A stretch of DNA of 64,000 nt from Nematostella vectensis (GCF_932526225.1 NC_064047.1:4463501-4527500); one strand, 5' to 3'; shown: positions 1-11,995, counted from the stretch's first letter. A program made the numbers and translations. Notes: generated from the letters alone by a model not told the origin.

Positions 1-775
1 TCGGCGATCATCCGGATTTCCCCAAGTCTTCGTACGCAAGGTCCTTTGACGTGTACATGATGATGTGCTTTGTGTTCGTGTTTGGTTGCCTCGTGGAGTA
101 CGCTGCGGTCCATTACTTGCTAAGAGACGATAAATACAACAAGAAGGTATTTAAGCATTTGGTAAGGTGACAGGTTAAATGAGGCTCATAGTAAGGGCGT
201 GGCTGTGCCCCCTTAATGTTTCTGTATCGCCCACCCCCCAATATTCTGAGGCCTGCTACGGCTATGAACATGATACAGGACGACCGGAAAAACAAGAATG
301 GTACGGAGTCAGGCGCGTAGCCATGATTTCACAGTTACTCCATACTGTTTTTTTTTGTTCGCAGAATGACATCAACAGAAATCCAAACTTAAACAAGATA
401 GCCCCAGCAACTCCAAGCGCTGAAACGGCCTTGAGTACACAATCAACAGATCAATGTACAAACCGGTCAGTCAAGCTTAACACAAACGAGTCAAACCGGA
501 TTTCTGCGACAAGAAACGGCTGGAGAGACAACTCAAGTATGGATGTCGAGCAGGCCTGGGGACCACCAAGAGATCCTCCTAAAGCTTCTTGTTTATCCTC
601 ATTGCGCAGGCGCCTTAAAGCCAAACAAATATCAGGGAAACTGGACGAAATATCTCGAATACTATTCCCTGTGATGTTTATCTTGTTCAATACGGTCTAT
701 TGGGTGCTCAACCTTAATATGAACCACACGTCGTATTTCCCTTCTGATCCAAATGTGTATCACGTGACTTTATGA
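1..775 (+). CDS. Cys-loop ligand-gated ion channel subunit, 3' end only
   Basis: This is the last part of a pentameric neurotransmitter-gated channel subunit of the glycine/GABA-A receptor type; its 5' part lies before the window. Exon A is open at base 1 (first full codon at 3) and ends at 161 (donor GTAAGG) or possibly 146 (GTATTT, same phase 0). It encodes the M2-M3 loop and third membrane helix, with the family-like segment FVFGCLVEYAAVHYL. The final exon is 365-775 after a T-rich acceptor. It encodes a polar, low-complexity cytoplasmic loop and the fourth helix (ISRILFPVMFILFNTVYW). The complete gene just downstream is a clear paralogue with the same M3 and M4 pattern. Oddly, the final residues after M4 and the stop codon come from the first unit of a minisatellite. 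Ligand and subunit class cannot be told from this part. Confidence 0.85.
205..270 (+). mobile_element. Fragment of short inverted-repeat element, family B
   Basis: This intronic stretch (GGCGTGGCTGTGCCCC, then TTTCTGTATCG, then CCTGCTACGGC) matches the right half of elements at 8388-8499, 34353-34520 and 54175-54320. The full form ends in GGGCTGTAGCAG and its inverse. It is a non-autonomous element with no coding capacity. Confidence 0.6.
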
Positions 776-2262
776 CCATGCGCACTACATGAACTAGATG
801 TTGTATTTCCCTTCCGGTCCAAACGTGTATCATGTGACTTTACGACCATGCGCACTACATGTATTGGATGTCGTATTTCCCTTTCGGTCCTAATGTACAT
901 CATGTGACTTTATGAGCATGCGCACTACATGTACTGGATGTCGTATTCCCTTCCGGTCATAACGTGTATCACGTGACTTTATGAGCATGCGCACTACATG
1001 TATTGGATGTCGTATCCCCTTCCGGTCCTAACGTGTATCACTTGACATTATGAGCATGCGCACTCCATGTACGCTGGATGTCGTATTCCCTTTCGGTCCT
1101 AACGTGTATCGCGTGACATTATGAGCATGCGCACTACATGTATTGGATGTCGTATTCCCTTCCGGTCCTAACGTGTATCACATGACTTTATGAGCATGCG
1201 CACTACATGTACTGGATGTCGTATTCCATTCCGGTCCTAACGTGTATCACGTGACATTATGAGCATGCGCACTACATGTATTGGATGTCGTATTCCCTTT
1301 CGGTCCTAACGTGTATCATGTGACTTTATGAGCATGCGCACTACATGTATTGGATGTCGTATTCCCTTCCGGTCCTTACGTGTATCACGTGACTTTACGA
1401 GCATGCGCACTACATGTATTGGATGTCGTATTCCCTTCCGGTCCTAACGTGTATCACATGACATTATGAGCATGCGCACTACATGTACGCTGGATGTCGT
1501 ATTCCCTTACGGTCCTAACGTGTATCACGTGACTTTACGAGCATGCGCACTACATGTATTGGATGTCGTATTCCCTTCCGGTCATAACGTGTATCATGTG
1601 ACTTTATGAGCATGCGCACTACATGTACGCTGGATGTCGTATTCCCTTACGGTCCTAACGTGTATCACGTGACTTTATGAGCATGCGCACTACATGTACG
1701 CTGGATGTCGTATTCCCTTACGGCCCTAACGTGTATCATGTGACTTTATGAGCATGCGCACTACATGTACGCTGGATGTCGTATTCCCTTACGGCCCTAA
1801 CGTGTATCATGTGACTTTATGAGCATGCGCACTACATGTACGCTGGATGTCGTATTCCCTTACGGTCCTAACGTGTATCACGTGACTTTATGAGCATGCG
1901 CACTACATGTACGCTGGATGTCGTATTCCCTTTCGGTCCTAACGTGTATCATGTGACTTTATGAGCATGCGCACTACATGTATTAGACGTCGTATTCCCT
2001 TCCGGTCCTAACGTGTTTCACCTGACTTTATGAGCATGCGCACTACATGTACTGGATGTCGTATTCCCTTCCGGTCCTAACGTGTATCACATGACATTAT
2101 GAGCATGCGCACTACATGTATTAGACGTCGTATTCCCTTCCGGTCCTAACGTGTTTCACCTGACTTTATGAGCATGCGCACTACATGTATTGGATGTCGT
2201 ATTCCCTTACGGCCCTAACGTGTATCACATGACATTATGTGCATGCGCTTTACATTTATTCG
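720..2262 (+). repeat. Minisatellite, 69-71 bp unit, about 22 copies
   Basis: The unit contains TGGATGTCGTATTCCCTT, CGGTCCTAACGTGTATCA and GAGCATGCGCACTACATG. Copies differ mainly by a short TT versus CGCT insertion before TGG, which gives 69- and 71-bp forms, and by CACGTG/CATGTG changes. Copies start roughly at 731, 800, 870, 940, 1010 and so on to 2197. The first, most diverged unit overlaps the last codons and stop of the receptor gene ending at 775. The array therefore starts inside coding sequence and fills the 3' flank. Confidence 0.95.
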
Positions 2263-2692
2263 GCGCTCACCCTCAATATGAACGCATAAATATATATCTA
2301 ACATATATTTTATTAGAAATAAAAAAAAGTAAAAAGATGCAGTTGCATATGATGCACCTAAGGAGTATGGATGTTGCTGGAGATTTTTTTTTAAATCCCA
2401 CGCTTTCAATTAATGCTATAGGCGCAATTGGCACCCCAAAAATATATTCGATTCTGCAATAGCAGACGTTTGTCTAGCAGCAGGGGTACCCACGATTTTC
2501 TGAGAGGGGGGGGGGGGGGGGGCTAAGGGATATAAGTATTTGACGACCCCTTAATAAGACATGCCACGCCTTATATAAGCGCATGCCCGGAACAAGATCA
2601 TTATTCGAGTATAGCTTCGTTCCCAAAGCTCGACCAGCTTTCCTTGCGCTAAAGTCTGGTTCTCACTAGGACCCAAGCATATGCGCAAACGG

Positions 2693-3178
2693 AAGCGCAC
2701 CACAAGTGAGAATCGGTCAAACACAAGCGCACCACAAGTGAGAATCGGTCAAACACAAGCACAGCATAAGTGAGAATCGGTCAAACACAAGCGCAACACA
2801 AGTGAGAATCGGTCAAACACAAGCGCACCACAAGTGAGAATCGGTCAAACACAAAGCGCAGCACAAGTGAGAATCGGTCAAACACAAGCGCACCACAAGT
2901 GAGAATCGGTCAAACACAAGCGCACCACAAGTGAGAATCGGTCAAACACAAGCGCACCACAAGTGAGAATCGGTCAAACACAAGCGCACCACAAGTGAGA
3001 ATCGGTCAAACACAAGCGCACAACAAGTGAGAATCCGTCAAACACAAGCGCACAACAAGTGAGAATCGGTCAAACACAAGCGCACAACAAGTGAGAATCC
3101 GTCAAACACAAGCGCACAACAAGTGAGAATCCGTCAAACACAAGCGCACAACAAGTGAGAATCGGTCAAACACAAGGA
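2693..3178 (+). repeat. Minisatellite, 32-bp unit, about 15 copies
   Basis: The unit is AAGCGCACCACAAGTGAG followed by AATCGGTCAAACAC. Variants are CACAACAAG and ATCCGTC in the last third of the array. The array is non-coding. Its period equals that of the much larger array at 37052-41578, but the sequences are unrelated. Confidence 0.95.
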
Positions 3179-3584
3179 CAAGCGCAAGAAAATCAAGCAG
3201 CTGCATTATCTTGCGCTTGCATTCTAAATCGAAAAATTACGTGCGTTGCGCTTGCTCTGGTTACGTCCAATTTTCTATTATATCCCAAAAGGTTTTTTTT
3301 CACTCAAAGATTTCTTTATTCTCTTGCGTGACGGGAGCAATCATTTATATGTTTATTTTGGTTTGGATATGCCACCCACGTGATCTTTTAGAGCAAGTCC
3401 CCTATTCGGCTTGACGGTATTGATGTTGTATGCGCATGCGCGTGCACACAATCGTCATGGGCAATCGTTTGGTCGCATTTTCCAAAAATAAGTCAGTTTG
3501 CCTGAAAATGTTTCTATTTTGAAGCAAAATGCTGGATTAACCTGAAACTATTCTTGAGTTTACCAGCATTGTCATTCAGGTTCA

Positions 3585-3850
3585 AAATGGTGGATACAGG
3601 GGGGGGGGGTGGATTGGGTGGATATCCACCCCCCTTTTTTGTAAAAAAATAAAAAGTCACTTTTAATGTCTGAGAGACGGGAGGTATTGCCCATGTGCCT
3701 TCGCCTGCTTGACTTTGCTGATGTGACAAATCCAATTTAGCGTGAAGTATTGTAGATCCGTCTATGTGTCACACCAAGAACCACTGGATCAGTCATAAGC
3801 CGCCCATTATCCATCCCCCATTTTAAAATCCTGGATCTGTCCCTGCGCCA
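3585..3850. mobile_element. Possible short inverted-repeat element, family C
   Basis: The right end reads CCATTTTAAAATCCTGGATC then TGTCCCTGC. This is the inverse of GGGGCGGATCCAGGATTTC at 6231-6250, so both look like ends of one dispersed element. The left end here is blurred by a G run and by an inverted GGTGGATATCCACCCCCC. The boundaries are uncertain. Confidence 0.35.
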
Positions 3851-5060
3851 TATTAAAAATTACCCAGAAGACACTCGGTTGCTAGGACTAGACTAATTCT
3901 TACCATCTGTGTGTCCGGTACTCTATAAGTCAGCAGAAGAAAAACTTTGACATTAATAACATACTGAAAATAAAACAACAACTATAAACTGCTAAGTATC
4001 CGACTTTTGGCAACGTAGAGCAAAGAAAAAAAATACATTTTCGTTCTTTCACATGACGTATTTATTTTTATTTTGAAAACAATTCAAAAGTGCTGACTAA
4101 CATAACATACATATAGGTATTATTTTGATAATCTCCCACATCTTTTTATACCTCTTGGTTACAAACGCGAATATATGTTTGAAACGTTACGCATTTTTTT
4201 TATGTTATTGTGATTTTTGGTATTTTTTGTTTGTATTTGTCGTATTAATTTCACTTTTGAGACTCAAAAAGGGAAAAAGTGGAATCTAACCTTGTTGATG
4301 TCTTTAAACACCTGTTAATACAGAAATACTTCAGATGCATTCATATGTAAAGAAAGTTCTAGAGAAATGTTAAATATTAATCCACTTTTGTTTGAAGAAG
4401 TATCCACGAAGAATATGTTATCTAAGAATTGTCTTACTTGTTTTCACCTATTTTGTTGAAGTTTTTGTTTACTTCTAACATTGTTTTGTTTCAATCTCTT
4501 ATATCCTCCTTTTGGCAGTATTTTGATGAAATATTGAAGTTAAATTGAATTGGGTTAAAGATAATTCTAAAAGCGTTATTTTAATTGTTTTATTTGTTAA
4601 AATTAGTATTCCTGAATTTAAGATTGAATTTATCGGGATCAGAAAAAAAAGGCCTTTATATAGCTATGTTATCTTGCGTTAAAAAAGCACTTTAGATTCT
4701 CTTTACTCTATTGACCTTCCATTCCTACCTCCAACTGTAATTAAATAGCGTGGAATGAAATTTTCATTTGAATTTGGCTTGTTGCAAACAGACAATAAGA
4801 TCGATATGTTTTGAATGACAAAAAAAAAATGATGACCTTCGTCTCAGCGTGACTTAACCATATTTGCTGACATTGCACCAATTGATGACTTCGTTCGCCT
4901 CGTCTCCCCGAACGTTCTCTAGGTAATAACTCGGCGGCATGAATCCTACCAAAGGCCAAGCCATCCAATGGCCGAGGGGCACATTGAGCGCACTGGGTAA
5001 AAATAGGGAGTTCTAAAAAGATGTTCAGAGCTTCTTTCAGTCTTGAAGATAGATGCCGAT

Positions 5061-8000
5061 ATGATGTCTGCGTTTTGGATTGTGGCGTCGTTAGTTCTGG
5101 GAGTTCTTGAAACAGTCAGGTAAATGTTATATGATATAACATGATGAATACCCTGAAAGGTGCAATTTCCAAATGAGTTTTAAGTGTATTGGATTCAGTG
5201 AAAAGTCTAGGCGCGAGAAACCTTTTTTTAATACCCTTACAAGCTTTTTTTAATTGTTTTTTTTTATTGAGAAGTACCTTTTCACAGCTTTTGTAGTTTT
5301 ACATATTGAAATTTACGCGGCAGCTTCTCTTTGTGTATCTATAGTTTAGAAGTCGTAGTTTACCAAGTTTACTTTCAATTTTCGTTTTAAAAATATAAAC
5401 GAGATTTGCGTCTTTTGTATAATCAAAGTCAAATTCACTTGTCGTTACTCTGGAACTGGGTACATTAACAACTGGAATACCAACTACTGTAAGGATATGA
5501 CCTTTTTTTTTCTACACTTTCTTTTTATAAGAATGTTTAACTCATTCCTCGGTTAAAAAACTTTCTTTTTCTCAATTTCCACCGCACATGATTTCAATTT
5601 TGTTGCTTGCCCGGAAAGGAATTGCCCTTGCAGCAAAATCAAACACTCACAATGGCTTCGGAAGTTTTTGATTGGTCAAGCAGTTATTGGTCATAGCAAC
5701 TAGCAACAAACAAATCCCTCTGCCTTTTTTTTTTTTTTTGCTTGTTGAGTATAGCGGATATTTTCGGGTCTTTATGTGCGCGAAATTGAATTATTTCTTT
5801 GACACCTGTCAAAGAAACAGAGAACAATCAGAAATTTAAAAAAATATATTTTCGGGGTGTTATGTATGCACACTGGACAACAGTCAGCACATGTACTGAC
5901 GTAGTTAGTTGTCATAGTTACTGGACGTATGCAATAATTATTTCTTGTTGTGTTGATCTGTAATAAACTCAGTGTAAGCCTCCTTTAGGCCGGGTTCTGA
6001 TAATAAAACACTACACGGGGTGTTTGGAATTTCCGCGCACAATGATCATAACTCGATGGAACTAAAGAAAAATTCCAAAAAGAACACGTTTTCAACGTTG
6101 ATTCGCTTTTCTGCACAAGTTCACCAAGAAATAATATTCGCCTGTTTGAAGCATAAGCATTGCACTCCATAACTTATAAAGAGTGATCTCCAGTGGTTCG
6201 TGTCGCGTAAACAAATCCTAACCTCTCCAGGGGCGGATCCAGGATTTCAAAATGGGGGTGGATAATTGAGTTTCAGTTTCAGTTTAATCTTTGTTTATTG
6301 AGGGTAACATATTTAACCGAATATACAGTTTTCTAACAATTATGGCCCTCGGTTAGTAAGCACTGTCACTGGGGATGGTCACTGCCAGAGGGTTTATTGC
6401 ATACCCAGTGGTTACTTTACGTCTTTTACGTCCCTTCAACTCACTTGTCACACAAATTCGGATCAAGGCAGGAACCCGGAAAAAATTCCCAGTTTGATTC
6501 GAACCTGGGCCACAGCGGTGAGAGGCCGACGCGCTAACACACTAGGCCACCCGTGCTTCCACGAAGAAATAACTTGTGCTACTGGTTTTGAAAACATTGC
6601 AGAAGAACTATAAAAATTTTAGTTCCGGAAATATATGACTTGCGAGTTGTGTTTATTTATAAACATTTAATATTTCACCTCAGAGAATCACGCAAAACTC
6701 CTACTATCTCTGGGGAAGAGTGTAAATACACCTCGAAGAAATAGAAAAAAGCCTCCCGCCCTTTCGAATTTTTTTTTAGAAATCCGGAGGGAAACATTTG
6801 TTTATTTTAACAGGCCCGTACCAAGGATTGTTCTTGGGGGGGGGGGGGGGGATCCGCAACACCCTTGGGCACGGGACTGTTTAATTTGGCCCATACCACA
6901 CACACACGATTTGCTAATTTGCTAATGACCATTCTTGATTCAGGGCTGAACCAGGTCCAAAATGTCGGCTTCCTAATAATAGAACTATCGCCCAAGTTAC
7001 GGATTGTATCAAGCATGATTATGACAAAGTTCAGAGACCTTTTTCTGAGGGTAAGTTAACCTTGTTTTGTATCTGCTTTTCTAATTCTTCACTTGCTATT
7101 GTCCTTTGTGTTGGTAATTTCCTCTACTCATTTTGTATTTTGTCTTATCAGATGGAGGCCCCCTTCGTGTCCATGTTGACCTCGTTGTCATCAAAATCGG
7201 AAATCTAGATGCACAGACGAACGTAAGTCCTGAAGAAAAGATGGACATGACGAATAGATGCAAAATGACGAATAGATGCGACTTAAAGAATAGATAGGAC
7301 ATTTCGTTAGATGGCCACTGAGAATAAAATAGTAGATTTGCACTAAGGAAACATATGACTTTTTGGATGGCAAACCCACGCGCCCTCCGTTTTAAAGAAT
7401 GTCCATCAACTTCTCGTTTGTTTATAATAATACAACGGTTTTATTTGCAAGGAAACTTTAAAATAACCATACACGATTGAAGTCTGATACTTAATTAATA
7501 ATATTCGATTGAGAGTTTCTCAGTTTCTTGTTTCAATTGGCCGATGGAAATGATTCTTTGTGTGACTCGGCATTGAGCGGGAAAATAAAGTGGCGGCGTG
7601 GTTGGCCTACTTTAAAAACAAAAAAAAGCAATTTATTCAGAGCTTACGAATCAGCCAGAAATGGCTTATTTTCACTGAAAGGTTTCTTTTTTTCGCTGTT
7701 CGTAAATAATTCAAAACAAAACACAAGAGATGCTTTTGAATATAGTTTCCCATTACTTGAAGCTCTCTACATTTTGCCATTAATTCCTGATATTTGCCGA
7801 AATCTTTTGCGGTATCTAAAGACGGCTAATATGTATTATTTATTTCTTTTTCTTATTTCATTCTCAAGGATTTTTCTTTTGAGTTTTACATGCGTCAACG
7901 ATGGATCGACCCTACATTAAAATACAACAAGTCTTCCCTCTATAACAAGAACTACTCTTATGCGATCCTGGATCATACACTTGTGAATAACCTCTGGAAA

Positions 8001-11000
8001 CCGGACACGTACATAGAGAACCTCAAACGTCTAGAGATGGGCTTTAGCGGAGGACCCTTTATCAACGAGGGATTGAGGCTCTTCCCAAACGGACTTGTCT
8101 TGATAAGTTCAAGGTAATAGGTATAGTCTCCAGCGCAGCCGTCCTTTGTGTCAGTAACGCGGGAGGGAAGCGTGACCAACACAAAAGACGGCCGCGCGGG
8201 GGACTAGGTAATAGGCGACTTTCGCTAAGAAATCACGTGGCTTTTTGGCAAACTCGCGCGCGCTCCGCCTTTTGGCGGCAAAATAACACACAATAAAATA
8301 CAAATTATTAATAAGTGCTCCCTCCGTATAAAGGGTATTGGTCTGTTGTGGCGCGTTAGAGGCACAATAGAGAAACATTAAAAAAAACAATAGGGGGCAC
8401 AGCCACGCCCCTACTGGTCATTTTCTTATAATTAGTGTTAATATTTGTGGGGGGGGGGCACGTGCCCCCAGTGCCCCACCCCCCTGCTACGGCCCTGAAT
8501 CTATAATTACATTACCAGATAAAATCAACTAACTTGCCGCCACACACTACTTAGCAACCGATCTGACAACCAATAATTAATGAAAAGGGGTGGATTCAAA
8601 AGTAGCAAAGCAAATAATGCTTATCTCCAGTGTAAACAACTTAAATTGAAAGGCTGATAAACCACTAAAGCATTTTTTTAAATTTATGATCTTTTGCATT
8701 GTGTATTATATATTTATGCACTTTCTGGTCTAATGTATTATGTCGTTATATGCTCTTGGCTGTCATTAGGGTCAGCGCTACTTTGTCATGCGCAATGAAC
8801 TTTCACAACTTCCCAATGGACAGACAAAGCTGCTCCGTCACTATCTCAAGCTGTAAGTAGACTTTTACTTTGGGGAGAGAGGGGGGGGGGGGGGGTCTTT
8901 CTCAAGCTGTAAGTGGAACTTTACTTTTAAGGGGCCGTCTTTCATCGAAAATGATGGAGACTGGAACCCAGACAAATATTTATTGTCCAAGTGGATGTGT
9001 TTGAATATTTAGAATCAAAAATACAAAACTCCAAAAAGCAGTTTTCCGTTGAAGATGACTATGCATTTACTCCCAATTGGAGATAACGACTGTAGATAAA
9101 TCAACATTTTTTTTCTGCCAAAAAAATTTAAAGTCATTTGTTAATTGGTTAACGACGCACCAAAAGTAGCTAGAGACTACCTTGCTTAACAATATTGTTG
9201 AAATATCTTATTTGCTTGGGAAACATCGTTATCCATAGATTAATATTTTATGCGTTAGAAAAAGAAAGGAATGCAGTTGCCTTTGTTAATGTAGCTGAGT
9301 GAATTTAATTATTGTTTAAAGTCTATTTAGTTCGCTTTTCGAATGTACAGCTCATTTACATTCTGATGCAAAGATTTTCTTTTGCGATCATAGACATAAG
9401 GCATCAAACCATTTGATTTTTTTTCAAATTGTCAGATTTTTTCACGGAAGATGACTTGTACTACGATTGGAATGATGTGTCCATCTACAAAGGCAACCTG
9501 AGCCAGTTTGACTTGCTCGGGCTGGTCAGTCTACGTAAGAGTCTCGTCTTCACATCAGGTCCGTCAGTAGTATAGTTGGGACCGAATTAGCCGTTTCTTT
9601 GTTCACATCAGGTCCGTCCTTCTGTCTGTCTGTTCTTCGTCTTTCTGTCCATCTGTCCCTCACTATGTCTGCCCTCTGTCCACCCTACCTTCTGTCCGTC
9701 TTTCCATCCCTCTGTTCGTGTGTCTATTTGTCTGTCTGTCCATCCCTCTGTTCGTGTGTCTATTTGTCTGTCTGTCCATCCAACCTTCTGTCCTTCCGAC
9801 CCTCTGTCTGTCTGCCCGTCCGTCTCCCTTTTTGTATGTCTATTTGTCTGTCTGTCTATCCGACCTTCTGTCCGTCCGACCCTCTGTCTGTCTTTCTGTC
9901 GGTATTCGTCTGTTTATCTGTCTGACATTGTACATAATGTCTTTCTTGTCAATCTATCTGTCCATCCAACACACTGTCCATCTGTATGTCTGTGTGTCTG
10001 TCTGTCTTTCTTTCTGTCAATCTGTTTGTCTATCTTTCTGTGTCACTCTGTTTCGTTGTCTGTCTCGCTAGGCATTAAATCATCTCGTCCGTCAAAAGCG
10101 CATTTTTATCACTTGTTCTTGTTGTAGGGACCTACAGCTCGTTGGTCGCCACGTTTCGGTTTCGTCGTCGCATCCAGAACTACCTGCTCTCGTTCTACGT
10201 GCCGACCATCCTCACCGTCATGCTGTCGTGGGTGTCATTCTTTATCAGTCCAAACTCGGCTCCTGCTCGGTGCGCCCTCGGGATCATCACGGTACTCGCA
10301 GTCGGAGGTTTTTTAACCAATCAGAGGAAGTCATTTCCAACAGGTGGGTCACCTATTTTGAGTTTATTTATTTTCCTCCTTTCTAGTCAACAAGTATGCG
10401 CACGCTAGTACAAACTAGTGCAATCGTAGTGTGCAAATTATTCGAGTTAGCTATAAAATTTAGTCGCTGTTTTAAAAAAAAGGAGCACAAAACGTAATTA
10501 AACAGTCACGAATTTTAGCGTTTGCTTTGCGTCAATTATCTTGATTATCAAAAGGTTTGACTACAGTTTTTGAAATTTATTTATTTGACGTCATTCGTTG
10601 CGTGCGCAGTGTCCTACGTCATGTCCGCTGACCTGTACATACTGGTGTGCTACGTCTTCGTTTTCTGTGCCCTCCTGGAGTATGCTGTAGTTCATTTCTT
10701 CTTCGTCTACGACAAGCAGCTCCTGCAATTCCAGCAGCAGCAGGAAAAGGTATAATGAATTTCAATTAAAATCAACCCTCACTTAGATGTTGGCTGTCTT
10801 TCCGTTATGAAACAAGCATGAAGATTACATATGGTGGCTTGAAAAAGCCTGGGTGCGGGGGAAAGGGGTGTGTGTGTGTGGAGGGGTGGGGTCCCAACAG
10901 AATTCCTGCTAGTATCGCCGGAATAAAGGAATATCCACAAGAAGAGAGCTTATGTAATAACAGTGATAAATAAGCCAAAGGAAGTACTCTATTTAGGGCT

Positions 11001-11477
11001 GGCCCAAAGTCCTTCAATGGGATTTCATTGTATTTTATGAACGCATGTAGCGATACTCTGTGATGTAATGTTAATGATGATGATGATGATGATGGTATTA
11101 ATTTTTTACAGCTCATGAACCAGAAAGATGGCAATGCGCAAGACATAATCGATGAAGGAGAGTTCGAAGAGGACGCAGACGACGACAATAACCAAGACGA
11201 CCAAAAACCTCCGTCGAAGCAAAAGCCCTCTTTTACAACAGTAGAAGCATTCAACAAGGTCGCACCCGAATGCGAGAGTCCTGGGAACAAGCCAGCACGT
11301 GGTTTCGGCCGCACCTTCTTGAAGGTTCTCTTGTTGCCACTGTTGTTTGTGAAGAAAGGCTTGAGAGAGATCAGCGAGAACGCGTTAATCGTAGATAAGA
11401 TCTCACGTGTTTTGTTCCCAGGGACCTTTGCTCTTTTTAATGCCATCTATTGGGGTATTTATCTTGAAGAGCATTAG
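5061..11477 (+). CDS. Cys-loop ligand-gated ion channel subunit, anion-type pore
   Basis: Complete subunit of a pentameric transmitter-gated channel in the plasma membrane. Exons: 5061-5119, 6944-7050, 7152-7222, 7869-8113, 8770-8852, 9436-9534, 10128-10343, 10610-10749, 11112-11477. All phases agree, giving 461 aa. It starts with a signal peptide (MMSAFWIVASLVLGVLETV). The ligand-binding domain has FYMRQRWIDP, the loop A motif LWKPDTY, and a Cys-loop at C168-C182 with 13 residues between. M1 is about 239-261. M2 begins PARCALGIITVL (P267-A268-R269); in this family a PAR entrance marks anion selectivity, so it is probably a chloride channel like GlyR/GABA-A. M3 lies in exon 8, an acidic and Gln-rich cytoplasmic loop spans exons 8-9, and M4 is about 437-457. 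Pore position 6' is Ile rather than the usual Thr. The ligand is unknown. Confidence 0.93.
6265..6557 (-). mobile_element. tRNA-derived SINE in receptor intron 1
   Basis: Read on the minus strand it starts GCACGGGTGGCCTAGTGTG, has an A-box-like head and the B box GGTTCGAATC. It then follows the same body as the plus-strand copy at 56877-57235, including CACTGTCACTGGGG read in inverse. It is a dispersed, RNA polymerase III-type retroposon without coding capacity. Confidence 0.8.
6811..6879. mobile_element. Short inverted-repeat element, family A
   Basis: It begins CAGGCCCGTACCAAGG and ends CCTTGGGCACGGGACTG, an imperfect inverse, with a 16-G run between. The same ends (CAGGCCCGTACCCAGG) recur at 11919-11995, 59901-60092 and 63278-63642. 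It lies in receptor intron 1 just before exon 2. Confidence 0.6.
7230..7868. other. Receptor intron 3, with fragments of repeat family D
   Basis: The intron is open for 130 codons just upstream of exon 4 (from 7528), but the open stretch has no family match and is read-through. Stretches around 7345-7385 (GACTTTTTGGATGGCAAAC) and 7635-7665 (TTCAGAGCTTACGAATCAGC) recur, in either orientation, near 8215-8285, 14520-14545, 35410-35515 and 45490-45600. This suggests a dispersed element. Confidence 0.4.
8388..8499 (-). mobile_element. Short inverted-repeat element, family B
   Basis: Minus-strand copy in receptor intron 4. It reads GGGGGCACAGCCACGCCCC at the left and ends CCCCCTGCTACGGCCCTG, the inverse of the GGGCTGTAGCAG end at 34353. 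A G run and GGGCACGTGCCCCC lie inside. Confidence 0.6.
8843..8930 (+). repeat. Duplicated exon end plus 5' splice site after receptor exon 5
   Basis: The true exon end and donor (TCTCAAGCT then GTAAGTAG, donor at 8853) is copied 56 bp downstream (TCTCAAGCT then GTAAGTGG, donor at 8909). The copies are separated by a run of 15 G. Use of the second donor would insert 56 nt and break the frame, so it is a potential decoy. Confidence 0.75.
9600..10075 (+). repeat. CTGT-type microsatellite in receptor intron 6
   Basis: Degenerate TGTC/CTGT repeats fill most of the intron just before the acceptor of exon 7 at 10128, including one direct duplication of about 45 bp around 9700-9780. All three plus-strand frames are open here for long stretches only because the repeat lacks stop codons. 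Confidence 0.9.
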
Positions 11478-11817
11478 ATACTTTTTGGTACTGCATTTCA
11501 CTTCTTGTTTATATCAAGTATAATTTGTAGTATGAGTAAAAAAAAAATTGTTTGGGAACGGTGGTTTCTCGTCTAGCTCGGCCAATTTCTTGAAAGGACA
11601 TTACATACCATTTTTATATTTGAGAGTATTCCTTATGTCTTTTATTACGTTTTACTTAAAAAAGTCAAGAATTTCACGTAAACTTACAGGAACTCAAATT
11701 GTGTTTTGGTGTTGGGGATTTGCTGCTAGTGTTGCGCTGCTGAGGGAGTGGGAGTAAGGTAAATGATGACGGTTTCCAGAATGCGTTCAAGATTTTCTAT
11801 GAACAGCACAAAGAATG

Positions 11818-11823
11818 AATAAA
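11818..11823 (+). terminator. Polyadenylation signal of the second receptor gene
   Basis: AATAAA about 340 bp after the stop codon at 11477; the first such hexamer in a plausible position. Confidence 0.6.
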
Positions 11824-11918
11824 CCGCTTTCATTGTGGCTTTCAAACGGGGTTCATTACTAATGCAAATCTTATGACGACGTTCTTTTCGTATGTAGTTG
11901 CTTTGAATCTAAACAGTG

Positions 11919-11995
11919 CAGGCGCGTACACAGGGGGGTGCGCAGATTCCCAAGACGCTTCCCCCCCCTCGGCCAATCCTGGGTACGCGCCTGCA
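11919..11995. mobile_element. Short inverted-repeat element, family A
   Basis: It begins CAGGCGCGTACACAGG and ends CCTGGGTACGCGCCTG, near-perfect inverses, with a central GGGGGG and CCCCCCCC pair. A 77-bp non-coding element. Confidence 0.7.

Larger units (their letters stand above)
2263..5060. other. Intergenic region between the two receptor genes
   Basis: No coding exon is supported here. It holds a run of 17 G at 2506-2522, a 32-bp minisatellite (2693-3178) and a probable short element between about 3585 and 3850. From 3851 to 5060 there is AT-rich sequence in which I see nothing specific. The promoter of the following receptor gene should lie just before 5061, but no clear TATA box is visible. 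Confidence 0.6.

Noticed and set aside
720-3178. Possible CRISPR array from regular 32-bp and 70-bp repeats
   Set aside because: The whole unit repeats with no unique spacers, and the genome is animal; these are minisatellites.
7528-7868. Long open stretch upstream of receptor exon 4
   Set aside because: The family-like sequence begins only at 7869 after an AG acceptor; the upstream part has no match and is intron read-through.
9599-10127. Three overlapping Cys/Leu/Ser-rich reading frames of 108-135 codons
   Set aside because: They are translations of a CTGT microsatellite inside receptor intron 6, open in all frames because the repeat lacks stop codons.
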